From: an uncultured Woeseiaceae bacterium
Lineage (GTDB): Bacteria > Pseudomonadota > Gammaproteobacteria > Steroidobacterales > Woeseiaceae
Assembly (NCBI GenBank): GCA_947259985.1
Contig: CAMYOJ010000005.1
Coordinates: 1-59,894 of the forward strand
DNA length: 59,894 nucleotides
Direction of reading: 5' to 3'
Each line of letters begins with the position of its first letter. Position 1 is the stretch's first letter. Below the pieces are notes generated by a model. It searched no databases. It was given only the letters and a program-made list of their open reading frames with translations, and had not been told where the DNA came from. Below, piece after piece: positions 32,116-41,853 of the stretch. The translations under genes were made by a program, and so were the position numbers.

Positions 32116-32137
32116 GGCCTGATGTGATCGGCGAGAC

Positions 32138-35100
32138 ATGAAATCTTTCCTGCGACGACTGCTGAAAATTGTTGCCTACGCGGCGGCTGGCGTCGTCATC
32201 GCGCTTGCGATCGCGGTCGGGCTGTTTCGATTGTTCCTGCCGCGGCTGCCTGAGTACCAGGAAGAGATCAAAGGCTGGGCCAGCACGGCGCTCGGCATGG
32301 AAGTCGAGTTCTCTGGTATGGATGCGCGCTGGGGTCTCAGTGGTCCGGAACTCGAGTTCTACGACACCGAACTCGTTCGGCCCGGTACCCAGGCGCGAGT
32401 CGTCGCCGCCAAGGAGGTGCGCGTGGGCGTTGCTGTTACGCGCCTGCTCGTCGATCGTCAGCTGCTGGTCGACCGGGTCGTCATCAGCGGCACCAGTATC
32501 GAGGTGCGACAGCTGGAAGACGGTCGCTGGTGGGTGCAGGGGAGCCCGGCCGCAAGCCTGATCGGACCGCGCACGAGCGAAGCTGATGCCCTGTCGGATA
32601 TCGTCGTCGTCGGCGAGGACATCGAGATCATATTCCTGCAGCCTGGCGACGAGCGGCCCCGGTTTTTCGATGTAACGAGCGTGGTCGCCAGCGCTGACGG
32701 TAACAGGCTGGCGCTGGATGCGGATATTCGCCTGCCCGAGGACCTGGGCCGGCAGCTCGAGCTGTCAGCGACGCAACTGCTGACCGTGCCGCCCGAGGAG
32801 CGGCACTGGGACATCGCCATAGAAGCGCCGGATGTCGATCTTGCGGGCTGGACGAAGATCCAGGGGATCGGCGATCAGGAACTGCTTTCGGGTAGCGGTG
32901 ACCTGGACCTGTCACTTGCCTATGCTGATGGTCGCATCCGCAGCGCCAGCGCCGAGATAGATCTCGCGGGAATTGCTGTTGAAGGAGACGAGTCTTTCGA
33001 CTTGCAGGGTCGGTTCGAATTCAATGCCACCGACGACAGCTGGCTTGTGGCCGCCGAAGAGTTCCGTATCGTGACGCCCCGGCACGAATGGCCCGAAGCG
33101 CGAGTGCGCGTCGAAGCCAGCACACTTGCCAATGGCGAAGTGGTCATGCTCGATTTACGCGCTTCCTACCTTAAGCTCGACGATCTCGACCTGTTCGCCC
33201 CATGGTTTGCGCCTGAACAACGACAAGCGCTGCTCGAGAGCGAAGTTTCGGGTGTCGTTACAGGTCTCGTCGCCACGATCTCGGACGTCGATACCGATTC
33301 ACCGGGCTTTGATGTCGAGGCCCAGCTTGACAATGTGGGCATTGCGGTCCGCGACGAGCGGCCGGGCCTACGCGGATTTTCCGGCCTCGTGCGTGCCAAC
33401 AGTCTCGGTGGCCGGCTGGAAATCCGATCGACCGATATGACGGCCGACCTGCCAGCATACTTCGCCGAGCCGGTCGACATCTCCTTCGCTGAAGGCACCG
33501 TGATCTGGCGTCACAGTGATGCGCGCACCACGATCCTGTCAGATGGTATCCGCATCAGCAACGACGTTTTTGACAGCGAGAGCAGCGTGCAACTGACGAT
33601 AGAGGGGGACGGCTCGTCTCCGGTGATCGATCTTGCCAGCTCCTGGAGCATCAACGACGTCGCGGAGGTCAGTAAGCTCATACCGGCCAGGATCGTCAAG
33701 CCGGTACTTTACGACTGGTTTCAGCAAGCTTTCGTGCAGGGATCGATTCCCAGAGGCACGACGCTACTCAACGGCCCGTTGGACAAATTTCCGTTCGACA
33801 ACGGCGAGGGTCGTTTCCTGGTCGAGGCAACGCTGCGGAACCTGATCTTCAACTACCATCCCCGCTGGCCGCGCTCGATGCAATCGGACATGGAGGTCGT
33901 GCTCGAAAACACCCGCCTGTACTCGGTACGCAACCAGGGCCGCAGCGCAGGCAACCGGGTGGTCGATGCCAGGATAGAGATCGCGGATCTGCGCAAGCCG
34001 GTGCTGGTCATGGAAGCGTTTTCGACCGGCACTCTCGAGACAATTCGTTCATTTACTGCGCAGAGCCCGATTGCCGACGTATTCGGAGGCCAACTCGAGC
34101 GAATTGCGGTTACGGGTGACGCCTCGTTCGGCTTGAACCTGACCGTGCCCCTGCTCAGTCGCCAGGACTTCGATTTTACGGCCCGACTGAGGAGCAATAA
34201 CGGCACGCTGGCGATCGAAGGATTCGGTCCTACGGTGACCGACCTGGCCGGCGAGGTGACGATCATGCGCGATGACATATCCAGCGAGGCGCTGGGTGCA
34301 ACCTTCCTGGGCGAGTCGGTGACGATTGACCTCGGGATGTCAGAGGACGAGCGTTTCAGGGTCGTGGCCACTACCGAAGGTGTCGCAACGGCCGAGGCCA
34401 TCGTCAGCGAGCTGGGTCTGCCGCTCGAGGGACTGATCAGCGGCAGCACGGCCTACAAGTCGCGCATATTGTTTCCTGCTGGCGACAGCGATGTGCCGCC
34501 GCCGTTTACAATCCAGATTGAGTCCGATCTCGAAGGACTGGGCATCGAATTGCCCGCGCCCGTTGGCAAGTCCGCAGATACTGCACTCGAAGTTCGAGGT
34601 GATATTCGCTTTGTTGACGAAAACGTCATCGAAAGTGCGGGATTTGCGGAGAATCTTGTTGCCTGGCAAATCGCCTTCAACGAGTCGGAAGATCTCTGGG
34701 ACCTCGATCGTGGCGTCGTGACGATGGGCGGCGACGTCATGAATGGCGCGGAAACGCGCGGCCTGCACATTCGTGGCTCGACGACGACCGTGCGCCTCGA
34801 TGACTGGCTGGCGTTGTCGCGGAGTGGCGAGGGCAGGGGCGGTGTTGCCGAGCGTATTCGATCAATCGATCTCGTGATCGAAGACATGTTCGCCGTCGGC
34901 CAGCATTTGCAGGGACATCATGTTCGCGTCGATCGCAGCGCCCGCGACTGGCTCGTGCAGGTCGAAGGGGAGCATGTCGTCGGTTCCGTGTTCGTGCCGT
35001 ACGATTTCGATACGGACCGCGCCATGGCGGTCGAGATGGAGCGGCTGCATATGCCCGGCGACGAGGTGTCTCCCAGGGACGATTCGGTGCTGGATCCCAG

Positions 35101-35965
35101 GACACTGCCTCCAATCACGCTCAAGGCGAGCGACTTTGCCCTGGGTAATCGCTATTTCGGGAGTATCGAGGCAGATGTGCTACGCATTCCCGAAGGTCTG
35201 GAGGCAACACGGATCGCGACCAACGATGACACCTTCGAGATTGCTGCCACCGGCCGCTGGATATTCGATGATACGGATCCCCTGGGCGGCCGTACCTTTT
35301 CCACCGGGTCATTGACGAGCAGCGACGTGGAACGAACGATGGCGCGACTCGGTTTTGCGCCGGGTATCGTGAGCAAGGTAATGACCGTGGACTTCGACCT
35401 CAGTTTTTCGGGCGGGCCGCGCGCCGACTTCCTCGATGTGCTCGATGGCAGCGTGGGCGTTGAATTCGGCGCCGGGCAACTCGAAGAGGTTGAGCCTGGC
35501 GCCGGCCGCATGTTCGGACTCATGAGTGTCACGGCATTGCCACGTCGCCTGTCACTTGATTTTCGTGATGTCTTCAACAAGGGGTTCGGATTCGACAAGA
35601 TCGCCGGCCGCTTCCGCATCGACGATGGCGAAGCCTACACCTGTGACCTGTCGCTCGAGGGCCCGGCAGCCGACATCGGAATTGTCGGACGTGCTGGCCT
35701 GGCCAATCGCGACTACGATCAGACGGCCGTCGTGAGCGCTAATTTCGGCAACACGTTGCCGATCATGGGTGCCGTGGTCGCAGGTCCGCAGGCCGCGGCG
35801 GCATTGCTGATCTTCTCGCAGATCTTCAAGAAGCCGCTGCAGGAGGTTGGGCAGGTCTATTACAGCATTGGCGGGTCGTGGGACGAACCGGCCCTGGACC
35901 GCAGCGATTCGGAAGGCTTCGCGGCCGTCGGTGATTCGGCTGGCTGCCTCGCCGCCACAGAGTAG
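32138..35965 (+). CDS. yhdP: YhdP, AsmA-like phospholipid transport protein
   Basis: 1275-residue envelope-spanning protein of the AsmA/TamB-like group. YhdP works with TamB and YdbH in moving phospholipids to the outer membrane. One N-terminal anchor (residues 10-32) precedes a very long beta-rich periplasmic part made of repeating strand patterns (DUF3971 and AsmA-like C-terminal region). It ends near IMGAVVAGPQAAAALLIFSQIFKKPLQEV, the conserved YhdP C-terminus, before SIGGSWDEP. Gene order maf-rng-yhdP-nit-tldD matches other gammaproteobacteria. Confidence 0.93.
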   Translation: MKSFLRRLLKIVAYAAAGVVIALAIAVGLFRLFLPRLPEYQEEIKGWASTALGMEVEFSGMDARWGLSGPELEFYDTELVRPGTQARVVAAKEVRVGVAVTRLLVDRQLLVDRVVISGTSIEVRQLEDGRWWVQGSPAASLIGPRTSEADALSDIVVVGEDIEIIFLQPGDERPRFFDVTSVVASADGNRLALDADIRLPEDLGRQLELSATQLLTVPPEERHWDIAIEAPDVDLAGWTKIQGIGDQELLSGSGDLDLSLAYADGRIRSASAEIDLAGIAVEGDESFDLQGRFEFNATDDSWLVAAEEFRIVTPRHEWPEARVRVEASTLANGEVVMLDLRASYLKLDDLDLFAPWFAPEQRQALLESEVSGVVTGLVATISDVDTDSPGFDVEAQLDNVGIAVRDERPGLRGFSGLVRANSLGGRLEIRSTDMTADLPAYFAEPVDISFAEGTVIWRHSDARTTILSDGIRISNDVFDSESSVQLTIEGDGSSPVIDLASSWSINDVAEVSKLIPARIVKPVLYDWFQQAFVQGSIPRGTTLLNGPLDKFPFDNGEGRFLVEATLRNLIFNYHPRWPRSMQSDMEVVLENTRLYSVRNQGRSAGNRVVDARIEIADLRKPVLVMEAFSTGTLETIRSFTAQSPIADVFGGQLERIAVTGDASFGLNLTVPLLSRQDFDFTARLRSNNGTLAIEGFGPTVTDLAGEVTIMRDDISSEALGATFLGESVTIDLGMSEDERFRVVATTEGVATAEAIVSELGLPLEGLISGSTAYKSRILFPAGDSDVPPPFTIQIESDLEGLGIELPAPVGKSADTALEVRGDIRFVDENVIESAGFAENLVAWQIAFNESEDLWDLDRGVVTMGGDVMNGAETRGLHIRGSTTTVRLDDWLALSRSGEGRGGVAERIRSIDLVIEDMFAVGQHLQGHHVRVDRSARDWLVQVEGEHVVGSVFVPYDFDTDRAMAVEMERLHMPGDEVSPRDDSVLDPRTLPPITLKASDFALGNRYFGSIEADVLRIPEGLEATRIATNDDTFEIAATGRWIFDDTDPLGGRTFSTGSLTSSDVERTMARLGFAPGIVSKVMTVDFDLSFSGGPRADFLDVLDGSVGVEFGAGQLEEVEPGAGRMFGLMSVTALPRRLSLDFRDVFNKGFGFDKIAGRFRIDDGEAYTCDLSLEGPAADIGIVGRAGLANRDYDQTAVVSANFGNTLPIMGAVVAGPQAAAALLIFSQIFKKPLQEVGQVYYSIGGSWDEPALDRSDSEGFAAVGDSAGCLAATE

Positions 35966-35974
35966 AATGCCGGC

Positions 35975-36805
35975 ATGACGACGGGTAGCGAAACAATGCG
36001 AGTCGCGGCTATTCAGATGAACAGCGGGCCCGTGGTCGCGGACAACCTGGCGTTGGCGGAGCGCTTGCTGGCTGAGGCCGCAAGCGATGGCTGCACGCTG
36101 GCCGTCCTGCCCGAGAACTTTGCGCTGATGCCTGAACATGGGCGCGACAAGGCCCGGCATGCGGAGGAACCCGGCAATGGTCCGATACAGGACTTCCTTG
36201 CGGCAACAGCGAAACGCCAGGGCCTCTGGATAGTGTCGGGCAGTTTGCCGCTCGTATCGCCGGAAATCGCGGCTCAACGCGTCTACGGCGCGTGTCCCGT
36301 CTACGACTCGCACGGCGCCGCGCGTGCGCTGTATCGCAAGATCCACCTGTTCGATGTCGATGTTGGCGAGGAGTCCTATAGAGAGTCTCACTCGATGTAC
36401 CCGGGCGACGAGCTCGTCGCGGTTGACACTCCTTGCGGCCGCATCGGGCTTACAATCTGCTACGACCTGCGTTTCCCCGAGATGTTCAGACGCCTCATTG
36501 ACGACGGTGCAACGGTTTTCACGGTACCCGCGGCTTTCACGGCAACGACGGGTGAAGCCCACTGGCACACCTTGCTGCGCGCGCGGGCAATCGAAAATCT
36601 GGCATATGTGATTGCGCCGGGGCAATATGGCCGGCACCCGGATGATCGCTCCACGTACGGACACTCGCTGATTTGTGACCCCTGGGGCCGTATCCTGGCC
36701 GAGCGGGCCGATGGCAACGGTGTCGTTGCGGCAGACATCGATCCTCTGCTACCCGATAAGCTGCGTCGCGAATTTCCGGCGCTGACGAACCGACGCCTTC
36801 GATAG
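35975..36805 (+). CDS. Nitrilase-superfamily carbon-nitrogen hydrolase (Nit1/YbeM-like)
   Basis: 276-residue cytosolic amidase. The catalytic triad is visible: Glu in [11 protein letters not shown], Lys in [13 protein letters not shown] and Cys in [15 protein letters not shown]. The family of homologues beside tldD includes deaminated-glutathione amidases (Nit1/NitFhit type), so metabolite repair of deaminated glutathione is the leading hypothesis. Start ATG 35975; an ATG at 35996 begins directly at VAAIQMNSG and is equally plausible. It lies between yhdP and tldD on the same strand. Confidence 0.92.
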   Translation: MTTGSETMRVAAIQMNSGPVVADNLALAERLLAEAASDGCTLAVLPENFALMPEHGRDKARHAEEPGNGPIQDFLAATAKRQGLWIVSGSLPLVSPEIAAQRVYGACPVYDSHGAARALYRKIHLFDVDVGEESYRESHSMYPGDELVAVDTPCGRIGLTICYDLRFPEMFRRLIDDGATVFTVPAAFTATTGEAHWHTLLRARAIENLAYVIAPGQYGRHPDDRSTYGHSLICDPWGRILAERADGNGVVAADIDPLLPDKLRREFPALTNRRLR

Positions 36806-36830
36806 ACACACCGACGAATGGAATAGTGGC

Positions 36831-38276
36831 TTGAAAACAGAAAATCCGATAGAGGCCGTCATGACGCGCCTGCTGGACCCGGCCGGGCTCGGCGAACAAG
36901 CGCTGACCGCGACGTTGAGCTCCGTCATGCAAGGCGGCGTCGACTACGCCGACCTGTATTTCCAGGTCAGCCGCCAGGAAAGCTGGACGCTCGAGGACGG
37001 CATTATCCGGGAAGGCAGTTTTAGCCTCGACCAGGGCGTTGGCGTGCGGGCAACGAGCGGCGAGAAGACAGGCTTCGCGTATTCGGACGAACTCGTGTTG
37101 CCGGCGCTCGAGCAGGCAGCGAGCGCAGCACGCGCGATCGCGCGACAGGGACAGGAGAGAGAGGTTCAGGCATGGCAGCGTAACACTGCGGCGCCGCTGT
37201 ACCCGCTGACTGACCCGACGACGAGCGTCGACGACGAGCAGAAAACGGCCCTGCTCCTGGAGATTGACCGCGCGACGCGGGCGCTCGACAAGCGTATCGA
37301 GCAGGTCATCGTCAGCCTCGCCAGCAGCCAGGACCTCGTGCTTGTAGCCGCCTCGGACGGCACCATGGCGGCCGACATACGACCGCTGATTCGCCTCAAC
37401 GTCAGCGTAATCATGGAGCAGAACGGGCAGCGCGAACAGGGATACTCGGGCGGTGGCGCGCGCTGCGATCTGTCCTACTTTGTCGACAGCGACAGGCCCA
37501 TGGAATTTGCGCGCGAAGCCGTGCGGCAGGCCGGCGTACAGCTTGAAGCGCAGCCGGCACCGGCCGGCACAATGCCCGTCGTGCTGGGCCCGGGATGGCC
37601 CGGCATCCTGTTGCACGAGGCCGTGGGCCACGGCCTCGAAGGTGACTTCAATCGCAAGGGTTTATCGGCGTTCAGCGGCAAGATCGGGCAGAAAGTAGCA
37701 TCGGAATCCTGCACGATCGTCGATGATGGCACGATCGCAAATCGACGCGGATCGCTGGCGGTCGACGACGAAGGCACTCCGGGACAGAATACCGTGCTTA
37801 TAGAGAACGGCATTCTGCGTGCCTATATGCAGGACAAGCTGAATGCCCGGCTAATGGGCGTCGACGCCACGGGTAACGGTCGTCGCGAGTCGTTCGCACA
37901 CGTGCCGATGCCGCGCATGACGAATACCTACATGCTTGCGGGCTCGCACGATCCGGGCGAGATCATCGCGTCAGTCGACAAGGGTATTTATGCGCCGAAC
38001 TTTGGTGGTGGCCAGGTCGATATTACGTCCGGCAAGTTCGTGTTTTCCGCGAGCGAGGCCTATCTCGTCGAGAACGGCAAGATAACGGCGCCCGTCAAAG
38101 GCGCGATGCTGATTGGCGATGGACCAGAGGCGCTGCACAAAATCTCGATGGTAGGCAACGACCTCAAGCTCGATACCGGTGTCGGCACTTGCGGCAAAGA
38201 GGGGCAGTCGGTTCCCGTTGGTGTCGGGCAACCTACGTTGAAGATCGACGAAATCACGGTTGGTGGCACGGCCTGA
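36831..38276 (+). CDS. tldD: Metalloprotease TldD
   Basis: 481-residue zinc-dependent subunit of the TldD/TldE heterodimer, which digests unfolded peptides, clips microcin B17 precursor and degrades CcdA. The zinc motif [12 protein letters not shown] (HExxxH) is near residue 257, and the conserved cysteine is in [11 protein letters not shown] near the C-terminus. The N-terminal GDLYFQ-like signature appears as [21 protein letters not shown]. Start TTG 36831 matches the usual N-terminal length; ATG 36861 with GAGG upstream is an alternative. The partner TldE is encoded 3.9 kb downstream. Confidence 0.96.
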   Translation: MKTENPIEAVMTRLLDPAGLGEQALTATLSSVMQGGVDYADLYFQVSRQESWTLEDGIIREGSFSLDQGVGVRATSGEKTGFAYSDELVLPALEQAASAARAIARQGQEREVQAWQRNTAAPLYPLTDPTTSVDDEQKTALLLEIDRATRALDKRIEQVIVSLASSQDLVLVAASDGTMAADIRPLIRLNVSVIMEQNGQREQGYSGGGARCDLSYFVDSDRPMEFAREAVRQAGVQLEAQPAPAGTMPVVLGPGWPGILLHEAVGHGLEGDFNRKGLSAFSGKIGQKVASESCTIVDDGTIANRRGSLAVDDEGTPGQNTVLIENGILRAYMQDKLNARLMGVDATGNGRRESFAHVPMPRMTNTYMLAGSHDPGEIIASVDKGIYAPNFGGGQVDITSGKFVFSASEAYLVENGKITAPVKGAMLIGDGPEALHKISMVGNDLKLDTGVGTCGKEGQSVPVGVGQPTLKIDEITVGGTA

Positions 38277-38338
38277 ACGCGCGGCATTAGCACCCGGGTT
38301 TCACATAAGCCGGGAAAAATAGACTTCACAGCTCACAG

Positions 38339-38354
38339 TGTGAGTTACCTCACT
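38339..38354 (+). promoter_or_regulatory. Candidate CRP/Vfr binding site
   Basis: TGTGAGTTACCTCACT fits the CRP pattern TGTGA-N6-TCACA at nine of ten defined positions. It lies 70 bp before the small ORF at 38409. Its centre would be at -41.5 if transcription starts near 38388; a poor -10 (TAACGT) is at the matching position. The crp gene in this window keeps the E. coli recognition helix residues, so such a site should be readable. The overlapping CTCACAGTGTGAG just upstream adds further dyad symmetry. Confidence 0.55.
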
Positions 38355-38408
38355 TCATTCAACATATCGTTGCGGTAACGTTCGTCCATCTCATGGAGGG
38401 ATACGACG

Positions 38409-38579
38409 ATGGCATTCGAAAGTACGATTACAGAACAAGACATGGACGCCAATTCCCAGCAATTTGTTCAGGGCTTACGCGGCGAATCCAGTGATTTTGA
38501 GCCGGACCTGGCTGTCGACGGCCTGTCCGAGTCCATACTCTCGCGGATTCTTGGATTGTTCGGCGTCGGTCGCTCCTGA
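38409..38579 (+). CDS. Putative 56-residue small protein
   Basis: Unrecognised small ORF with full gene-like signals. An ATG at 38409 lies behind a strong GGAGGG ribosome site (38396-38401, 7 bp spacing). A CRP-like box sits upstream and an intrinsic terminator downstream. The first 40 residues are acidic, polar and likely disordered (begins MAFESTITEQDMDANSQQF). The C-terminus SESILSRILGLFGVGRS looks like a short amphipathic helix with a basic end. There is no signal peptide. It may be a regulatory peptide, membrane-touching small protein or peptide substrate; being next to tldD invites the last idea, but nothing proves it. Confidence 0.55.
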   Translation: MAFESTITEQDMDANSQQFVQGLRGESSDFEPDLAVDGLSESILSRILGLFGVGRS

Positions 38580-38589
38580 TTCCTGAAAG

Positions 38590-38654
38590 GGGGTCGAGAC
38601 CCCGGATCAGAGGGCGATACGCAGCAGAGGCCCGGCAGGAATGCCGGGTCTTTT
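38590..38654 (+). terminator. Hairpin and intrinsic terminator after small ORF
   Basis: Two stems follow the small ORF. GGGGTC-GA-GACCCC lies at 38590-38603. The terminator proper is CCCGGCA (38631-38637), loop GGAA, TGCCGGG (38642-38648), then TCTTTT. This closes a transcript of roughly 270 nt if it starts near 38388. Confidence 0.8.
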
Positions 38655-38725
38655 GCGTTATGGCACTGGACAATGCGCCCCGGCTATGGAGAATGAATTG
38701 ACCCCGGGGCAGAAAAGACAACGAT

Positions 38726-38944
38726 ATGTGGGTCTCAAAGCCAATCTACGAAAGTCTGCCGTACTTCTACCTGCTGGTTGGCGCCGTGTCGCTGGGTGCC
38801 TCGATGTACCTCAATCACTGGTACTGGCCGACAATTTGCTTCGTTGTCGGGCTGCTATGCCTGGTTGCAGGCCTGGTCGTATTATTGAAGCGTCGTGATT
38901 ATCGGGTCACGGATCGTCGTGTCGGTGAGCGACAGGACTACTAG
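38726..38944 (+). CDS. Small two-helix membrane protein
   Basis: 72-residue protein with two hydrophobic helices (YFYLLVGAVSLGASMYL and PTICFVVGLLCLVAGLVVLL) and a charged cytosolic tail RRDYRVTDRRVGERQDY. Family not recognised. It converges on the ExeA-like ATPase/FHA gene, with 4 bp of 3' overlap. The ribosome site is weak (AGAAAAGA). Co-location with an FHA protein may suggest a membrane partner, but there is no direct support. Confidence 0.65.
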   Translation: MWVSKPIYESLPYFYLLVGAVSLGASMYLNHWYWPTICFVVGLLCLVAGLVVLLKRRDYRVTDRRVGERQDY

Positions 38945-40197
38945 CCCGACGAACTCTGTTCGCTGACGACCGGCTTCTGGCCGCCTGAATCCTCAAGCTG
39001 GTCTTCGACGGGTTTGTCGAGGGTAGCCGAGCGCAGGTCGTGATAGAGGATCTCGTGCATGCCGAGAGAAATCCTTTCGCCATCGCGCAGGCGGTACTTC
39101 TTGACCTGCTTCTCGCCAACGAACACGCCGTTAGTGCTATTGAGGTCCTCAACGATGCAGCCGTTTTCGTCGCTCACGAGCTGCGCATGGTGACGGCTGA
39201 CGAACTTACTCTTGATATAGATCTCATTGTCGGGCGAACGTCCGATGATGACGCGCCCCAACGGAAATTCATGTTTTGACACAAGCTCTCCATCCGCGCG
39301 AATCTCGATGCGCGTGACCTTGGCGCCGGTCGAATGACGTTCCTGAATTTCCTGCAGCTTTTCATGAATATCGGTAGCGCTCTTGCGCTGCTCCCAGTCG
39401 AGCTCGTTCACGGCCGACATGATGTCGGTGTCATCGACGACCGCTTTTTCCTCCGCGAACGCGCAAAGCAATGCCGTATCACACAATGTGTTGATCAGGC
39501 GAGGTACGCCCCCTGTGTATCGCTGGATAATTTCGAAACTGTTATCCGCGAACAGTCCCTTGGTCTTGCGGCCGGCGACGGCGAGGCGGTGCTCAATGTA
39601 CTCCCGTGTTTCCTGACGACCCAGGGAGCTCAGGTGGAAACGCAATCGCACGCGTTGCACGAGTTGTTCCAATCTCGGCGAATTCAGCGTGTCTCGCAGC
39701 TCCGGTTGACCCGCGAGGATAATGCGCAAAACCTTTTCCTTGCGCGTCTCGATGCCGGACATCATGCGAATTTCCTCGAGCACTTTCCGCGACAGGTTTT
39801 GGGCCTCGTCGACGATCAGGACGACTTTCTTGCCACTCGAGTATTGCTCGATCAGGAACATGTTCAGCATGTCCATCAGTTCGACTTTGCGCTTGTTGAA
39901 CGGTTTGAAGCCGAACTCTGTCAGGACCGCCTGCAGGAACTGGGTATCGGTCAGTTGGGTTTGCGACACGACAGCGTAGACCACATCGTCGTCGAGTTCC
40001 GACAGGAAGGACTGCAGCAGCGTGGTCTTGCCGGAGCCAATTTCTCCCGTGATGACGACGAAACCATCAGCGAGCCAGATCGTGGATTCCATGTACGCTT
40101 TGGCGCGAGCATGTTGCTTGCTCCAATAGATGAAATCCGGATCGGGCGTAAGCCTGAACGGTTGTTCGGTCAGCTGGAAATGTTGCAAATATGACAT
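38941..40197 (-). CDS. ExeA/GspA-like AAA ATPase fused to FHA domain
   Basis: 418-residue protein. Residues 1-270 are an ExeA-like AAA ATPase: YLQHFQLTEQPFRLTPDPDF start, Walker A GEIGSGKTT near 52, Walker B VVLIVDEAQNLS near 128, and sensor RIILAGQPELRDTL. Residues about 305-395 form an FHA phosphothreonine-binding domain (IIGRSPDNEIYI, FVSRHHAQL, LNSTNGVFVG). ExeA normally assembles the type II secretion secretin through a peptidoglycan-binding domain; here that domain is replaced by FHA and no transmembrane helix is seen. A phospho-signalling role is likely. No gsp genes or Ser/Thr kinase are in the window. Confidence 0.88.
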   Translation of the reverse strand: MSYLQHFQLTEQPFRLTPDPDFIYWSKQHARAKAYMESTIWLADGFVVITGEIGSGKTTLLQSFLSELDDDVVYAVVSQTQLTDTQFLQAVLTEFGFKPFNKRKVELMDMLNMFLIEQYSSGKKVVLIVDEAQNLSRKVLEEIRMMSGIETRKEKVLRIILAGQPELRDTLNSPRLEQLVQRVRLRFHLSSLGRQETREYIEHRLAVAGRKTKGLFADNSFEIIQRYTGGVPRLINTLCDTALLCAFAEEKAVVDDTDIMSAVNELDWEQRKSATDIHEKLQEIQERHSTGAKVTRIEIRADGELVSKHEFPLGRVIIGRSPDNEIYIKSKFVSRHHAQLVSDENGCIVEDLNSTNGVFVGEKQVKKYRLRDGERISLGMHEILYHDLRSATLDKPVEDQLEDSGGQKPVVSEQSSSG

Positions 40198-40262
40198 GTC
40201 AGTGAAGTTTACCTGCTTTTACGGTCGCCGGGCTACGCTGTGTTCTCAGTCGCTGTGGCCGA

Positions 40263-41339
40263 TCAGGTCACAGTTTTGTCAATTTTATCGACAAGCGCGT
40301 CGCGCCTGGCCGCGGTGTCGGCGACGACGGTGATGTGGCCGAGCTTTCTGCCGGGGCGCGGCTCCTTTCCATAATCATGCAACCGCCCGTCCGCCAGGTT
40401 GCGCGCCGCATCGGGTATTTCGCCGATCAGGTTGATCATGCCCGCGTGACCACGGGCATCCGTTGTGCCCAGCGGCAGGCCCAGGACGGCCCGCAGATGA
40501 TTCTCGAACTGGCTCGTAACCGCGCCCTCGATCGTCCAGTGCCCCGAGTTATGCACGCGCGGCGCAAACTCGTTGGCCAGCAGATTCTCGCCCTTGACGA
40601 AGAGCTCCAAAGCCAGCACGCCGACGTAGTCGAGATGGTCGAGCAGCCGATGCGCGTAGTCGCTTGCCTTGCGGGATAGTGTCGCATCGTCGACGGGTGA
40701 ACAGGACGTGCGCAGGATTCCGTGTTCGTGCACGTTGTGTGTCAGAGGATAGACACGCACGTCGCCGGCCGCATTGCGCACGCCGATCGTCGATACCTCG
40801 TAGTCAAAATCGACCCATTGTTCGGCGATCAGGGGCTGACTGCCCAGTGCGTTCCAGGCGGCGGTTACATTATCGATACTCGTGACGACGAACTGGCCCT
40901 TGCCGTCATAGCCCAGGCGCCGCGTCTTGACGACCATGGGCAGACCAAGCGTCGCTGCGGCCGCTTCCATATCGTCGCGCGAATCGATCGCATGATATGG
41001 GGGCAACGGAATGTCGAGCTCGTCGAAGAGCCGTTTTTCGTCGAGGCGGTCCTGCGCCAGGCGCAGGGCCTCCGGCGGCGGATAGACCGGCACCCGGCCG
41101 GCGATCTGACGCAAAGCCGCAACCGGCACATTCTCGAACTCGTAGGTAATGACGTCGCAGCCATCGGCCATGCGGGCGAGCGCGTCGGCGTCATCGAAAG
41201 GACGCTGGATCACCTCTCCGCACGTGGCAGCCGGCGGCGCAACGGACGGGTCCAGGAAACAGCATTCAATATCGAGATCGCGCGCTGCAAGACCGAGCAT
41301 CTGGCCGAGTTGCCCGGCGCCGATTATGCCGATGCGCAT
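40263..41339 (-). CDS. purK: N5-carboxyaminoimidazole ribonucleotide synthase
   Basis: 358-residue ATP-grasp enzyme of purine synthesis, converting AIR, bicarbonate and ATP to N5-CAIR. The N-terminus IGIIGAGQLGQMLGLAA is diagnostic. FENVPVAALRQIA, VKTRRLGYDGKGQF and NEFAPRVHNSGHWTIEGAVTSQFENHLRA follow in the family's order. It is the second gene after purE (5-bp gap), and the product is passed to PurE. Confidence 0.97.
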   Translation of the reverse strand: MRIGIIGAGQLGQMLGLAARDLDIECCFLDPSVAPPAATCGEVIQRPFDDADALARMADGCDVITYEFENVPVAALRQIAGRVPVYPPPEALRLAQDRLDEKRLFDELDIPLPPYHAIDSRDDMEAAAATLGLPMVVKTRRLGYDGKGQFVVTSIDNVTAAWNALGSQPLIAEQWVDFDYEVSTIGVRNAAGDVRVYPLTHNVHEHGILRTSCSPVDDATLSRKASDYAHRLLDHLDYVGVLALELFVKGENLLANEFAPRVHNSGHWTIEGAVTSQFENHLRAVLGLPLGTTDARGHAGMINLIGEIPDAARNLADGRLHDYGKEPRPGRKLGHITVVADTAARRDALVDKIDKTVT

Positions 41340-41344
41340 GACGA

Positions 41345-41833
41345 TTATTTCGTCGGATCGCTGTCGGCCAGAACCTTGTCGGTCTGGTTCTTGCGATAAG
41401 CGTCAAGTGAAGCGGCGATCGCCGCGTCGTTGTTGGCAAGAATGGCTGCCGCAATCAGCGCGGCGTTCACGGCACCGGCCCGGCCTATCGCCATGCTGCC
41501 AACCGGTACGCCTGCCGGCATCTGCGCGATCGACAGCAATGAATCCATGCCGTTCAGCGCCTTGGATTGCACAGGCACGCCGAGAACCGGCAGCCGTGTC
41601 TTGGCTGCTGTCATCCCCGGGAGATGCGCAGCGCCTCCGGCGCCCGCGATAATCACCTTGAGGCCTCGTTCGACAGCACTCTCGGCGTACTCGAACAGGA
41701 GGTCCGGCGTGCGGTGCGCCGACACGACGCGCACTTCGAAGGAGACGCCCAGTTCATCGAGCGTGTCGCTCGCGTGCTGCATCGTCTCCCAATCAGACCG
41801 GGATCCCATGATTATTCCGACATCGATACTCAT
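41345..41833 (-). CDS. purE: N5-carboxyaminoimidazole ribonucleotide mutase
   Basis: 162-residue enzyme moving the carboxyl group of N5-CAIR to C4, giving CAIR. Signatures are [13 protein letters not shown] at the N-terminus, [15 protein letters not shown], and [28 protein letters not shown]. It is the class I (bacterial) form that requires PurK, encoded directly downstream. It begins 20 bp after the shortened darP gene on the same strand. Confidence 0.98.
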   Translation of the reverse strand: MSIDVGIIMGSRSDWETMQHASDTLDELGVSFEVRVVSAHRTPDLLFEYAESAVERGLKVIIAGAGGAAHLPGMTAAKTRLPVLGVPVQSKALNGMDSLLSIAQMPAGVPVGSMAIGRAGAVNAALIAAAILANNDAAIAASLDAYRKNQTDKVLADSDPTK

Positions 41834-41853
41834 GATCCGAATTCTAGCACCGT

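Noticed and set aside
38292-38320. CCCGG...CCGGG hairpin after tldD as terminator
   Set aside because: The stem is short with a large loop, and it is followed by AAAAAT on the plus strand rather than T. A plus-strand terminator is not supported.
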